Positions 1 through 8,314 of a stretch of DNA of 64,000 bases are shown here, in pieces. Each line of letters begins with the position of its first letter. Within the stretch, counting starts at the first letter, position 1. The stretch covers positions 37,735,665 through 37,799,664 of the forward strand of contig CM044868.1 of NCBI GenBank assembly GCA_024500155.1, given 5' to 3'. The notes under the pieces were generated by a model, which searched no databases, was not told the origin of the DNA, and was given only the letters and a program-made list of their open reading frames with translations. Both the position numbers and the translations under genes were made by a program. Source of the DNA: Chenopodium formosanum (taxonomy: Eukaryota; Streptophyta; Magnoliopsida; Caryophyllales; Amaranthaceae).

Positions 1-1629
1 AAGTTAAACACATTCAAACAAGTCTTTTTGGATCGAAATACAGTAAAAAACATTTAAACAAAGCTTTATGAATCAAAAGAAAGGCAAATACGTTCAAACA
101 ATTCTTTTTGAGACGACAAAAGTAAAAACACATTCTAACAAAGCTTTTTGAAAAAAATGAAAGTCAAACACATTCAAACTAATCTTTTTGAATCATATAA
201 AAGTCAAACACATTCAAACATAGCTTTTTGAATCAAATGAATGTCAAACACATTCAAACAAAGCTTTTTGAATCAAATGAAAGTTAAACACATTCAAACA
301 AAGCTTTTTGAATCAAATAAATTCAAACACATTCAAACAAAGCTTTTTGAATCAAATGAAAGTCAAACACATTCAAACAAAGGTTTTTAAATCAAAAGAA
401 AGTCAAACACAATCTAACAAACCTTTTTGAATCAAATGAAAGTCAAACACATTCTAACAATTCTGTTTGAATCGTAATAAACTAATACACATTCAGACAA
501 AGTTTTTTGAATTAAAAGAAAGTCAAACACATCCAAACAAATCTTTTAAACTCATATGAAATTTAAACATAGCTTTTTGAGTCAAATGTAAGTCAAACAC
601 ATTCAAACAAAGCTTTTTGAAACAAATGAAATTCAAACACATTCAAATTAATCTTTTTTGATCGAAATACAATGAAACACATTCAAACAAAGCTTTATCA
701 ATAAAAAAAAAAAGTCAAACACATTCTAACAATTATTTTTGAATCAAAAAAAAGTAAAACACATTCAAACAAAGTTTTTTGAATCAAAAAGAAAGTGAAA
801 CACATTCAAACCAAGTTTTTTGAATCAAAAGAAAGTCAAACACATTTAAACAAAGCTTTTTGAATCAAAATAAAGTCTAACAAATTCTAACATAGCTTTT
901 TGAATCAAATGAAAGTCAAATACATTCAAACAAAGCTTTTTGAATGAAATGTAAGTACAACACATTCAAATAAATCTTTTCTATCGAAATAAAGTCAAAC
1001 ACATTCAAACAATTCTCTTTGAATCAAAAAAATTCAAACACATTCAAACAAAGCTTTTTGAATCAAAATAAAGTCAAACACATTCAAACATAACTTTTTG
1101 AATCAAATGAAAGTCAAACACATTCAAACAAAGTTTTTTGAATCAAATGAAAGTCAAACACATTCAAACAAATCTTTTTTGATCAAAATACAGTCAAACA
1201 CATTCAAACAACGCTTTTTAAATCATATAAAAGTCAAACAAATTCAGACAAATATTTTTAGATCGAAATACAGTCAAACATATTAATCAAAGCTTTTTGA
1301 TTCAAAAAAAAGTCAAACACTTTCAAACAAAGGTTTTTGATTCAAAAGAAAGTCAAACACATTCAAACAAACCTTTTTAAATCAAATGAAAGTCAAACAT
1401 ATTCAAATAAATCTTTTTAAATCAAATGAAAGTCAAACACTTTCAAACATAGGTTTTTGTGTCAAATGAAAGTCAAACACATTCAAACAAAACTTTTTGA
1501 AACAAATGAAAGTTAAATACATGCAAATAAATCTTTTTGAATCGAAATAAAGTCAAACACATTCAAACAAACTTTTTTGAATAAAATGAAAGTCAAACAC
1601 ATTCAAACAAAGCTTTTTGAATAAAATGA
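1..1629. repeat. Family A higher-order repeat, copy 1 (longest, most diverged)
   Basis: This copy begins with the landmark monomer AAGTTAAACACATTCAAACA followed by AGTCTTTTTGGATCG, which recurs at 1630, 2301, 3772 and 5242. The marker monomer near 1098 lies 1,097 bp into this copy, against 938-939 bp in the two full copies, so copy 1 is about 158 bp (four monomers) longer. The copy may be cut by the window edge. Confidence 0.75.
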
Positions 1630-2300
1630 AAGTTAAACACATTCAAACAAGTCTTTTTGGATCGAAATACAGTCAAACACATTTAAACAAAGCTTTATGA
1701 ATCAAAAGAAAGGCAAACACATTCAAACAATTCTTTTTGAGACGAAAAAAGTAAAAACACATTTAAACAAAGCTTTTTGAAAAAAATGAAAGTCAAACAC
1801 ATTCAAACTAATCTTTTTGTATCATATGACAGTCAAACACATTCAAACATAGCTTTTTGAATGAAAAGAAAGTTAAACACGTTCAAACAAGTCTTTTTGG
1901 ATCAAAATACATTCAAACACATTTAAACAATGCATTATGAATCAAATGAAAGTCAAACACATTCTAACAATTCAGTTTGAATCGTAATAAACTAATACAC
2001 ATTCAGACAAAGTTTTTTGAATCAAAAGAAAGTCAAACACATCCAAACAAATCTTTTAAACTCATATGAAATTCAAACATAGCTTTTTGAATCAAATGAA
2101 AGTCAAACACATTCAAACAAAGCTTTTTGAATCAAATGAAATTCAAACACTTTCAAACTAATCTTTTTAGATCAAAATACAGTGAAACACAGTCAAACAA
2201 AGCTTTATCAATAAAAAAAAAGTCAAACACATTCTAACAATTAGTTTTTTAATCGAAAAAAAGTAAAACACATTCAAACAAAGCTTTTTGAATAAAATGA
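1630..2300. repeat. Family A higher-order repeat, shortened copy
   Basis: This copy starts with the same landmark monomer as the other A copies but lasts only 671 bp before the landmark recurs at 2301. It therefore lost more than half of the 1,470-bp unit, presumably by unequal exchange between similar monomers. Confidence 0.7.
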
Positions 2301-3771
2301 AAGTTAAACACATTCAAACAAGTCTTTTTGGATCGAAATACAGTCAAACACATTTAAACAAAGCTTTATGAATCAAAAGAAAGCCAAACACATTCAAACA
2401 ATTCTTTTTAAATCGATAAAAGTAAAAACACATTCAAACAAAGCTTTTTGAAAATAATGAAAGTCAAACACATTTCAAACAAATCTTTTTTATTCATATG
2501 AAAGTCAAACACATTCAAACATAGCTTTTTGAATCAAATGACAGTCAAACACATTCAAACAAAGCTTTTCGAATCAAATGAAAGTCAAACACATTCAAAC
2601 AAAGCTTTTTGAATCAAATTAATTCAAACACATTCAAACAAAGCATTTTGAATCAAATGAAAGTGAAACACATTAAAAAAAAGGTTTTTAAATCAAAAGA
2701 AAGTCAAACACAATCCAACAAACCTTTTTGAATCAAATGAAAGTCAAACACATTCTAACAATTCTGTTTGAATCGTAATAAACTAACACACATTCAAACA
2801 AAGTTTTTTGAATCAAAAGAAAGTCAAACACATCCAAACAAATCTTTTAAACTCATATGAAATTCAAACATAGCTTTTTGAATTAAATGAAAGTCAAACA
2901 CATTTAAACAAAGCTTTTTGAATCAAATAAAATTCAAACACATTCAAACAAATCTTTTTAGATCAAAATACCGTGAAACACATTCAAACAAAGCTTTATC
3001 AATAAAAAAAAAGTCAAACACATTCTAACAATTAGTTTTTTAATCGAAAAAAAGTAAAACACAATCAAACAAAGTTTTTTGAATCAAAAAGAAAGTGAAA
3101 CACATTCAAACCAAGATTTTTGAATCAAAAGAAAGTCAAACACATTTAAACAAAGCTTTTTGAATCAAAATAAAGTCTAACAAATTCAAACAAAGCTTTT
3201 TGGATCAAAATAAAGTCAAACACATTCAAACATAAATTTTTGAATCAAATGAAAGTCAAACACATTCAAACAAAGCTTTTTGAATCAAATGAAATTCAAA
3301 CACATTCAAACAAATCTTTTTTGATCGAAATACAGCCAAACACATTCAAACAAAGCTTTTTGAATCAAATAAAAGTCAAACAAATTCAAACAAATCATTT
3401 TAGATCGAAATGCAGTCAAACACATTAAACAAAGCTTTTTGATTCAAAAGAAAGTCAAACACATTCAAACAAAGGTTTTTGATTCAAAAGAAATTCAAAC
3501 ACATTCAAACAAACCTTTTTAAATCAAATGAAAGTTAAACACATTCAAATAAATCTTTTTAAATCAAATGAAAGTCAAACACTTTCAAACATAGGTTTTG
3601 GAGTCAAATGAAAGTCAAATACATTCAAACAAAGCTTTTTGAATCAAATGAGATTTAAATACATGCAAATAAATCTTTTTGAATCGAAATAAAGTCAAAC
3701 ACATTCAAACAAACTTTTTTAAATCAAATGAAAATCAAACACATTCAAACAAAGCTTTTTGAATAAAATGA
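2301..3771. repeat. Family A higher-order repeat, full copy (1,471 bp)
   Basis: Landmark-to-landmark distance is 1,471 bp, about 37 monomers. Monomer variants follow in the same order as in the next copy; for example the same marker monomer lies at 3240 here and at 4710 there, 1,470 bp apart. Only scattered single-base differences and short A-run length changes separate the two. Confidence 0.88.
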
Positions 3772-5241
3772 AAGTTAAACACATTCAAACAAGTCTTTTT
3801 GGATCGAAATACAGTCAAACACATTTAAACAAAGCTTTATGAATCAAAAGAAAGCCAAACACATTCAAACAATTCTTTTTAAATCGATAAAAGTAAAAAC
3901 ACATTCAAACAAAGCTTTTTGAAAAAAATGAAAGTCAAACACATTTCAAACAAATCTTTTTTATTCATATGAAAGTCAAACACATTCAAACATAGCTTTT
4001 TGAATCAAATGACAGTCAAACACATTCAAACAAAGCTTTTGGAATCAAATGAAAGTCAAACACATTCAAACAAAGCTTTTTGAATCAAATAAATTCAAAC
4101 ACATTCAAACAAAGCGTTTTGAATCAAATGAAAGTGAAACACATTAAAAAAAAGGTTTTTAAATCAAAAGAAAGTCAAACACAATCTAACAAACCTTTTT
4201 GAATCAAATGAAAGTCAAACACATTCTAACAATTCTGTTTGAATCGTAATAAACTAACACACATTCAAACAAAGTTTTTTGAATCAAAAGAAAGTCAAAC
4301 ACATCCAAACAAATCTTTTAAACTCATATGAAATTCAAACATAGCTTTTTGAATTAAATGAAAGTCAAACACATTTAAACAAAGCTTTTTGAATCAAATG
4401 AAATTCAAACACATTCAAAAAAATCTTTTTAGATCAAAATACCGTGAAACACCTTCAAACAAAGCTTTATCAATAAAAAAAAGTCAAACACATTCTAACA
4501 ATTAGTTTTTTAATCGAAAAAAAGTAAAACACAATCAAACAAAGTTTTTTGAATCAAAAAGAAAGTTAAACACATTCAAACCAAGATTTTTGAATCAAAA
4601 GAAAGTCAAACACATTTAAACAAAGCTTTTTGAATCAAAATAAAGTCTAACAAATTCAAACAAAGCTTTTTGGATCAAAATAAAGTCATACACATTCAAA
4701 CATAAATTTTTGAATCAAATGAAAGTCAAACACATTCAAACAAAGCTTTTTGAATCAAATGAAATTCAAACACATTCAAACAAATCTTTTTTGATCGAAA
4801 TACAGTCAAACACATTCAAACAAAGCTTTTTGAATCAAATAAAAGTCAAACAAATTCAAACAAATCATTTTAGATCGAAATGCAGTCAAACACATTAAAC
4901 AAAGCTTTTTGATTCAAAAGAAAGTCAAACACATTCAAACAAAGGTTTTTGATTCAAAAGAAATTCAAACACATTCAAACAAACCTTTTTAAATCAAATG
5001 AAAGTTAAACACATTCAAATAAATCTTTTTAAATCAAATGAAAGTCAAACACTTTCAAACATAGGTTTTTGAGTCAAATGAAAATCAAATACATTCAAAC
5101 AAAGCTTTTTGAATCAAATGAGATTTAAATACATGCAAATAAATCTTTTTGAATCGAAATAAAGTCAAACACATTCAAACAAACTTTTTTAAATCAAATG
5201 AAAGTCAAACACATTCAAACAAAGCTTTTTGATTAAAATGA
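3772..5241. repeat. Family A higher-order repeat, full copy (1,470 bp)
   Basis: This is the tandem neighbour of the previous copy, with the same monomer order throughout. Differences are isolated; for example the A-run near 4470 is one base shorter than its counterpart at 3001. The near identity implies recent duplication or conversion. Confidence 0.88.
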
Positions 5242-5888
5242 AAGTTAAACACATTCAAACAAGTCTTTTTGGATCGAAATACAGTCAAACACATTTAAAC
5301 AAAGCTTTATGAATCAAAAGAAAGCCAAACACATTCAAACAATTCCTTTTAAATCGATAAAAGTAAAAACACATTCAAACAAAGCTTTTTGAAAAAAATG
5401 AAAGTCAAACACATTTCAAACAAATCTTTTTTATTCATATGAAAGTCAAACACATTCAAACATAGCTTTTTGAATCAAATGACAGTCAAACACATTCAAA
5501 CAAAGCTTTTTGAATCAAATGAAAGTCAAACACATTCAAACAAATATTTTTTGATCGAAATAAAGTCAAACACATTCAAATGTAACTTTTTAAATCAAAT
5601 GAAAGTCAAACACATTCAAACAAAGCTTTTTGAATTAAATGAAAGTCAAACACATTCAAACAAATATTTTTTGATTGAAATAAAGTCAAACACATTCATA
5701 CAAAGTTTTTTGAATCAAATAAATGTCAAACACATTCAAACGAATCTTTTTAGATTGAAATACAGTCAAACACATTCGAATAAAGCTTTTTGAATCAAAA
5801 TAAAGTCAAACACATTCAAACATAGCTTTTTTAATCAAATGATAGTCAAACGCATTCAAACAAAGCTTTTTGAATCAAAAGAAAGTCA
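5242..5888. repeat. Family A higher-order repeat, incomplete copy cut by the retroelement
   Basis: It follows the family A order for about 220 bp (compare 5242-5460 with 3772-3990). It then changes to monomers of the type TATTTTTTGATCG seen in blocks D and B, and ends in a GTCAAAC stretch at the retroelement junction. Confidence 0.7.
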
Positions 5889-5912
5889 AACGTCCGTTGA
5901 AGGCTGAAGCAG
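5889..5912. repeat. 24-bp copy of gag sequence at the truncation junction (copy 1)
   Basis: Bases 5889-5912 repeat 6017-6040 with a single mismatch, 128 bp apart, in direct orientation. The inner copy codes for gag residues around DCFSLQWT. The outer copy lies beyond the gag stop and directly abuts the satellite. The satellite's own AAAC overlaps the start of the copy, giving a few bases of microhomology at the join. Confidence 0.85.
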
Positions 5913-5934
5913 GCTGGGGGGTAGTCTTGGAGGA

Positions 5935-7467
5935 CTAACCCTTGCTTTTCTTTTTTGCCCCAGCTGGGGACTTAGAAATATAGTACTTCAGCATCCCTTT
6001 GTCAGCCAGACGGTCCAACGTCCATTGAAGGCTGAAGCAGTCGTGGGTGTCATGGCCAACTTCCTCATGGTATTGACAAAATTTATTTTTGTTCCTGGAT
6101 TGAATGGAACTTTTCATTGGATTCGGCTTCTCTAGGGACTGCCGGTCCTTTATCTCCATGAGGATGGAGTTGCAGTCCTTGTTAAACTCGTACTTTGGGA
6201 CGTACGGTTTAAATTCTTTCTTCTTCTTCTGGGACGGCTGGTCAGAGTCACTAACCGCCCAGACCTCTTTTCTCTTCTTGCTCTCCTCTTTCTTTTTAGC
6301 CGGCTGAGCAGGCCAGTTGTCTTTCTGCTTGTCAGACTTCTTAGAGTCCGACTGGCCTCCAGGCGAGCAGAGGTCGGTAGCTTGAATGTAGCTTTCTGCC
6401 TCCCTCAGGGCCGTCTGCAGGGTGAAAGCCCCTTTTCGGACTAGGTCGAACTTAAAGGTCGATCCGTCTCTCAGACCTTTGAAAAAGTCTATAAAAGCTA
6501 CCTCATCAGACAGCCCCTGAATCTGAATTCTGATCAGATTGAACCGCCTGACATATGAGCGCAACCCTTCTCTCTCTCCCTGCTTAACAGTGCTCAAATC
6601 AAGGCTTGTTTTCTTAGCAGGGATGTTCATTGAGAAGTTGGAAGCAAACAGGAAGGCAAGCTTCCTGAAACAATCGATGGACCCGGCTGGCAGATTACCA
6701 AACCATTGTTGGGCAATGCCCTTCAATGTAGCCGGGAAGCATCGACACCAAGTAGCATCATCCAACCCTTGCAGATACACGTGGTTGGTGTATGCCATGA
6801 GGTGGTCTTCCGGATTGGTGGTACCATCATAGGTACCAACCAATACATTCTTAACTTTGGCCGGCTGGGCCACCTCAGTTATCTCCCGGGTGAATGCAGA
6901 AGGCTGTTCACCCAGGCGCAGCAGGCGAAGCTGCCAGTCCAATGGCTGGACATTTGGATATGCCGCCTGACCCCCAAAGAAGGCCGGCTGCATGAAGTGA
7001 GGGGGATACTGCCCGTAAGCCTGAGTAGGCACATACGGGACAACTTCAATCATATGAGGGCCAGAATGGACGGTATTACCGCCTGTCTGACTCTCATGCA
7101 GGGAGGGTGCACTCCCTGCAGAAATGTTGTTGAAGCTGTCTGGAAAGTTCCACGTTGAAGCCGACTCAGACAGCGATTGGTTTCTCTTCCGGTTGATGAT
7201 CTCCCGGGCATCAAGAGTTGATTTTTTACTTCTCACCGGCTGCTGAGTCCGGCGAGTGTTATTGGTATTCTTCCAAGGAAGGAGAATTCTTGACCAATCA
7301 ATGGTCCTGGCTGCCTTCTCCTTTGGATGAGGAGTGGGCTGCCGGTTTCTGACTGACTTCCCCTTCTCTAGAGGAGTCTTCTTCGCCGACTGACCTTTAC
7401 TTGGGCCAGCCCGGCTTTTGGTGATCAGCTCTTTAATTTTACCCTTGAAACTTGTCATGAATCTCAT
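5935..7467 (-). CDS. gag: Retrotransposon Gag polyprotein (510 aa)
   Basis: This is the structural capsid/nucleocapsid protein of a Ty3/Gypsy element, which would assemble cytoplasmic particles that package element RNA. Residues 1-100 are basic and low complexity. Residues about 205-240 contain VGTYDGTTNPEDHLMAYTNH, typical of the start of plant Retrotrans_gag domains. The domain core spans about 235-340, with ATLKGIAQQWFGNLP at 246-260, FASNF at 274-278 and VKQGEREGLRSYVRRF at 294-309. Residues 370-420 are Lys/Ser-rich. A zinc-knuckle-like motif FCQYHEEVGHDTHDCF lies at 463-478, with a Cys/His spacing that departs from classical CCHC. The ATG at 7467 is the first in frame, yet the same frame stays open upstream to a TAG at 7654-7656, so the true N-terminus is uncertain. 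The frame ends in TAG with no protease or polymerase behind it. It could be expressed only from the attached LTR. Function of this copy is doubtful because the element is truncated. Confidence 0.88.
   Translation of the reverse strand: MRFMTSFKGKIKELITKSRAGPSKGQSAKKTPLEKGKSVRNRQPTPHPKEKAARTIDWSRILLPWKNTNNTRRTQQPVRSKKSTLDAREIINRKRNQSLSESASTWNFPDSFNNISAGSAPSLHESQTGGNTVHSGPHMIEVVPYVPTQAYGQYPPHFMQPAFFGGQAAYPNVQPLDWQLRLLRLGEQPSAFTREITEVAQPAKVKNVLVGTYDGTTNPEDHLMAYTNHVYLQGLDDATWCRCFPATLKGIAQQWFGNLPAGSIDCFRKLAFLFASNFSMNIPAKKTSLDLSTVKQGEREGLRSYVRRFNLIRIQIQGLSDEVAFIDFFKGLRDGSTFKFDLVRKGAFTLQTALREAESYIQATDLCSPGGQSDSKKSDKQKDNWPAQPAKKKEESKKRKEVWAVSDSDQPSQKKKKEFKPYVPKYEFNKDCNSILMEIKDRQSLEKPNPMKSSIQSRNKNKFCQYHEEVGHDTHDCFSLQWTLDRLADKGMLKYYISKSPAGAKKKSKG
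6017..6040. repeat. 24-bp gag sequence duplicated at the truncation junction (copy 2, original)
   Basis: This is the in-gag partner of 5889-5912. It lies inside the coding sequence just after the zinc-knuckle-like motif, so it is the likely source of the junction copy. Confidence 0.8.
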
Positions 7468-7731
7468 GAGTTCGTCTCGGGTGACAGGGGCCGATCTAGC
7501 TGCCGTTTGGGTTTCCCCTTCCGGCTGCCCAGTGGGTCTGCTTGGACCCGCCTGGGAGGCACCCCGCTCCAGAGTCTCTCTGGGCCGGATGCGCTTGATT
7601 CTGAGAGAGCCGTCTTCGGCTGTAAAGGTTTCAACCTGAGGATCTTCATCCTCCTAGTCTGTAAAAACTTCTGGGTCATCGCCCAGACGGTTAGGGGTGG
7701 TACAGACTCTTGAACCATCTTCGAGGTACTC
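7468..7731 (-). other. Retrotransposon leader / upstream in-frame extension of gag
   Basis: This region lies between the primer binding site and the first in-frame ATG of gag. In the gag frame it is open from 7653 to 7468 (62 codons, containing for example RIKRIRPRETLERG). A TAG stands at 7654-7656, and the frame is open again through the primer site into the LTR until a TGA near 7864. No in-frame ATG exists upstream of 7467. An ATG at 7718 opens a different frame that ends at 7464, overlapping the gag start. Either gag starts at 7467, or the original start and N-terminal codons have been damaged. Confidence 0.65.
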
Positions 7732-7749
7732 TCCCCACAGACGGCGCCA
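7732..7749 (-). other. Primer binding site (tRNA-Asp-like)
   Basis: The minus strand reads TGGCGCCGT and then CTGTGGGGA, two bases inside the LTR end. The first nine bases are complementary to the 3' end of plant tRNA-Asp (GTC). Over 18 bases I count 14 matches, with the four mismatches at positions 10-13. TGGCGCCGT at this spot is the usual mark of minus-strand priming in plant Tat/Athila-type Gypsy elements. Confidence 0.8.
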
Positions 7750-8010
7750 AATGTTTTGGGTGTTTTTGTCCCTTGGGAGAGTTACGTCACGAAGTCTGAT
7801 CCGGCTGAGCTGTACCTGCAAAATAACGGAGACTCCGGGTGGTTGGAGCTCCGCCTCTGACGATCAAGTTAGTAACTTGAAACGGAATAAAGAGAACGGA
7901 AATTTAGGTGGGTATCTGCTCGGATTCCAAGCTCAGGTCTTTCTCTAATGTAAGAGAATAAGGGTGTAATAAATGATTGAATGTGTCCCCAAAATGGGGA
8001 AATATCTCCC

Positions 8011-8018
8011 TATTTATA
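8011..8018 (-). promoter_or_regulatory. TATA box of the LTR promoter
   Basis: The minus strand reads CCCTATAAATAGGG around this point, a canonical plant TATA box. Transcription would be expected to start 25-35 bp downstream, near 7977-7988, which would mark the U3/R boundary. The start site is inferred from distance only. Confidence 0.75.
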
Positions 8019-8043
8019 GGGTCGTTGGAAAATGTGCCCCTAC

Positions 8044-8061
8044 CTAGGTCACTTGACCTAG
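8044..8061. repeat. Short inverted repeat in U3
   Basis: CTAGGTCA and TGACCTAG are perfect 8-bp arms separated by two bases. This could be a dimeric protein-binding site; function is unknown. Confidence 0.6.
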
Positions 8062-8074
8062 ATTCTAGTGGGCT

Positions 8075-8091
8075 GCGCCGTTATACGGCGC
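8075..8091. repeat. GC-rich hairpin in U3
   Basis: GCGCCG and CGGCGC are perfect 6-bp arms around the 5-base loop TTATA. It lies upstream of the TATA box on the minus strand, so it is a DNA-level feature of the promoter rather than part of the main transcript. Confidence 0.55.
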
Positions 8092-8149
8092 TCCTAGGAG
8101 TTTGGGCCTTTAAAAGCCGCCATTTCAGAAACATATCTGAGGGCGCCAA

Positions 8150-8287
8150 GTGTCAAGAGGATGTTAAGCCAAATGGGCCATCCTGAGCTTGACACGTGGC
8201 AACCTCTCATTGGTCCACGTGTCAAGAGGATGTTGAGCCACATGGGCCATCCTGAGCTCGACACGTGCCGACCTCTCATTGGTCCAC
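8150..8287. repeat. Two tandem 69-bp units in the LTR U3
   Basis: Unit 1 is 8150-8218 and unit 2 is 8219-8287; both start GTGTCAAGAGGATGTT and differ at only a few bases. The first five bases of a third unit (GTGTC) follow at 8288. Duplicated U3 enhancers of this kind are common in active plant LTR elements. Confidence 0.9.
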
Positions 8288-8290
8288 GTG
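8193..8290. promoter_or_regulatory. Four G-box (CACGTG) motifs in U3
   Basis: CACGTG occurs at 8193-8198, 8216-8221, 8262-8267 and 8285-8290, two per 69-bp unit and 23 bp apart within a unit. G-boxes in the context ACACGTGGC or CCACGTGTC are known binding sites for plant bZIP and bHLH factors (abscisic acid and light responses). Use of them here is inference from sequence. Confidence 0.7.
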
Positions 8291-8314
8291 TCTAGGGTAA
8301 AATTACCCTAAACA

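Larger units (their letters stand above)
1..5888. repeat. 40-bp satellite array, family A (left arm)
   Basis: Head-to-tail copies of a 40-bp monomer. The commonest form is a first half GAATCAAATGAAAGTCAAAC followed by a second half ACATTCAAACAAAGCTTTTT. This form has 19 A, 10 T, 7 C and 4 G (27.5% GC) and carries a HindIII site (AAGCTT) inside the palindrome AAAGCTTT. All copies lie in the same orientation. Variant monomers replace the HindIII part by AAATCTTTTT followed by AGATCGAAATACAG, or by AATTCTTTTT followed by GAATCGAAAAAAAG. The array already runs at base 1 and stops at the retroelement junction. Open frames of 62-107 residues here are stop-poor monomer translations (three monomers equal 40 codons), not genes. 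Confidence 0.97.
5889..8314 (-). mobile_element. Truncated Ty3/Gypsy LTR retrotransposon (5' LTR, leader and gag only)
   Basis: Read on the minus strand the order is: LTR (8314 to 7752), two-base spacer, primer binding site (7749 to 7732), leader, then gag (7467 to 5935). Protease, reverse transcriptase, RNase H, integrase and the 3' LTR are absent; satellite resumes 46 bp past the gag stop. The element is about 2.4 kb of what would normally be several kb or more. It is much more GC-rich than the satellite. Right of the LTR the first five satellite bases are CATAG, but no matching target-site duplication stands at the left edge, as expected if the 3' part was lost. The gag type and tRNA-Asp-like primer site suggest the plant non-chromoviral (Tat/Athila-like) group; the exact lineage is inference. 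Confidence 0.9.
7752..8314 (-). repeat. Long terminal repeat (5' LTR, 563 bp)
   Basis: On the plus strand it starts TGTTTTGGGT and ends ACCCTAAACA, giving TG...CA ends and a 10-bp imperfect terminal inverted repeat with one mismatch. It abuts the primer binding site on one side and satellite on the other. Read on the minus strand, U3 holds a 69-bp tandem duplication with CACGTG boxes, two short inverted repeats and a TATA box, in that order. I see no second LTR in the window, so its limits rest on the TG/CA ends and the primer site. Confidence 0.87.

Noticed and set aside
1098..5793. Repeated 62-107-residue open frames such as those at 1098, 3240, 4710 and 5470 (MNQMKVKHIQTK-like)
   Set aside because: They are the 40-bp monomer read through its three frames in turn. 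The monomer happens to lack stops, so length and similarity come from the satellite, not from coding selection. The same holds for 12001, 18993, 26305, 34019, 45210 and 52332 and for the minus-strand frames at 8950, 12097 and 45306.
6104..7158. Plus-strand open frames at 6104, 6539 and 6706
   Set aside because: They lie antisense to the well-supported gag frame and have no recognisable domain.
7464..7718. Minus-strand 84-codon frame starting at 7718 as a separate leader protein
   Set aside because: It is out of frame with gag, has no known domain, and overlaps the frame whose amino-acid pattern continues gag upstream. A short upstream ORF cannot be excluded.
7977..8279. Open frames on both strands in the LTR (7977 plus, 8094 minus)
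   Set aside because: They fall in the U3/R promoter region and reflect the 69-bp duplication; no protein features.
8306..8312. CCCTAAA at the LTR edge as a plant telomere repeat
   Set aside because: It is a single unit and forms part of the LTR terminal inverted repeat.
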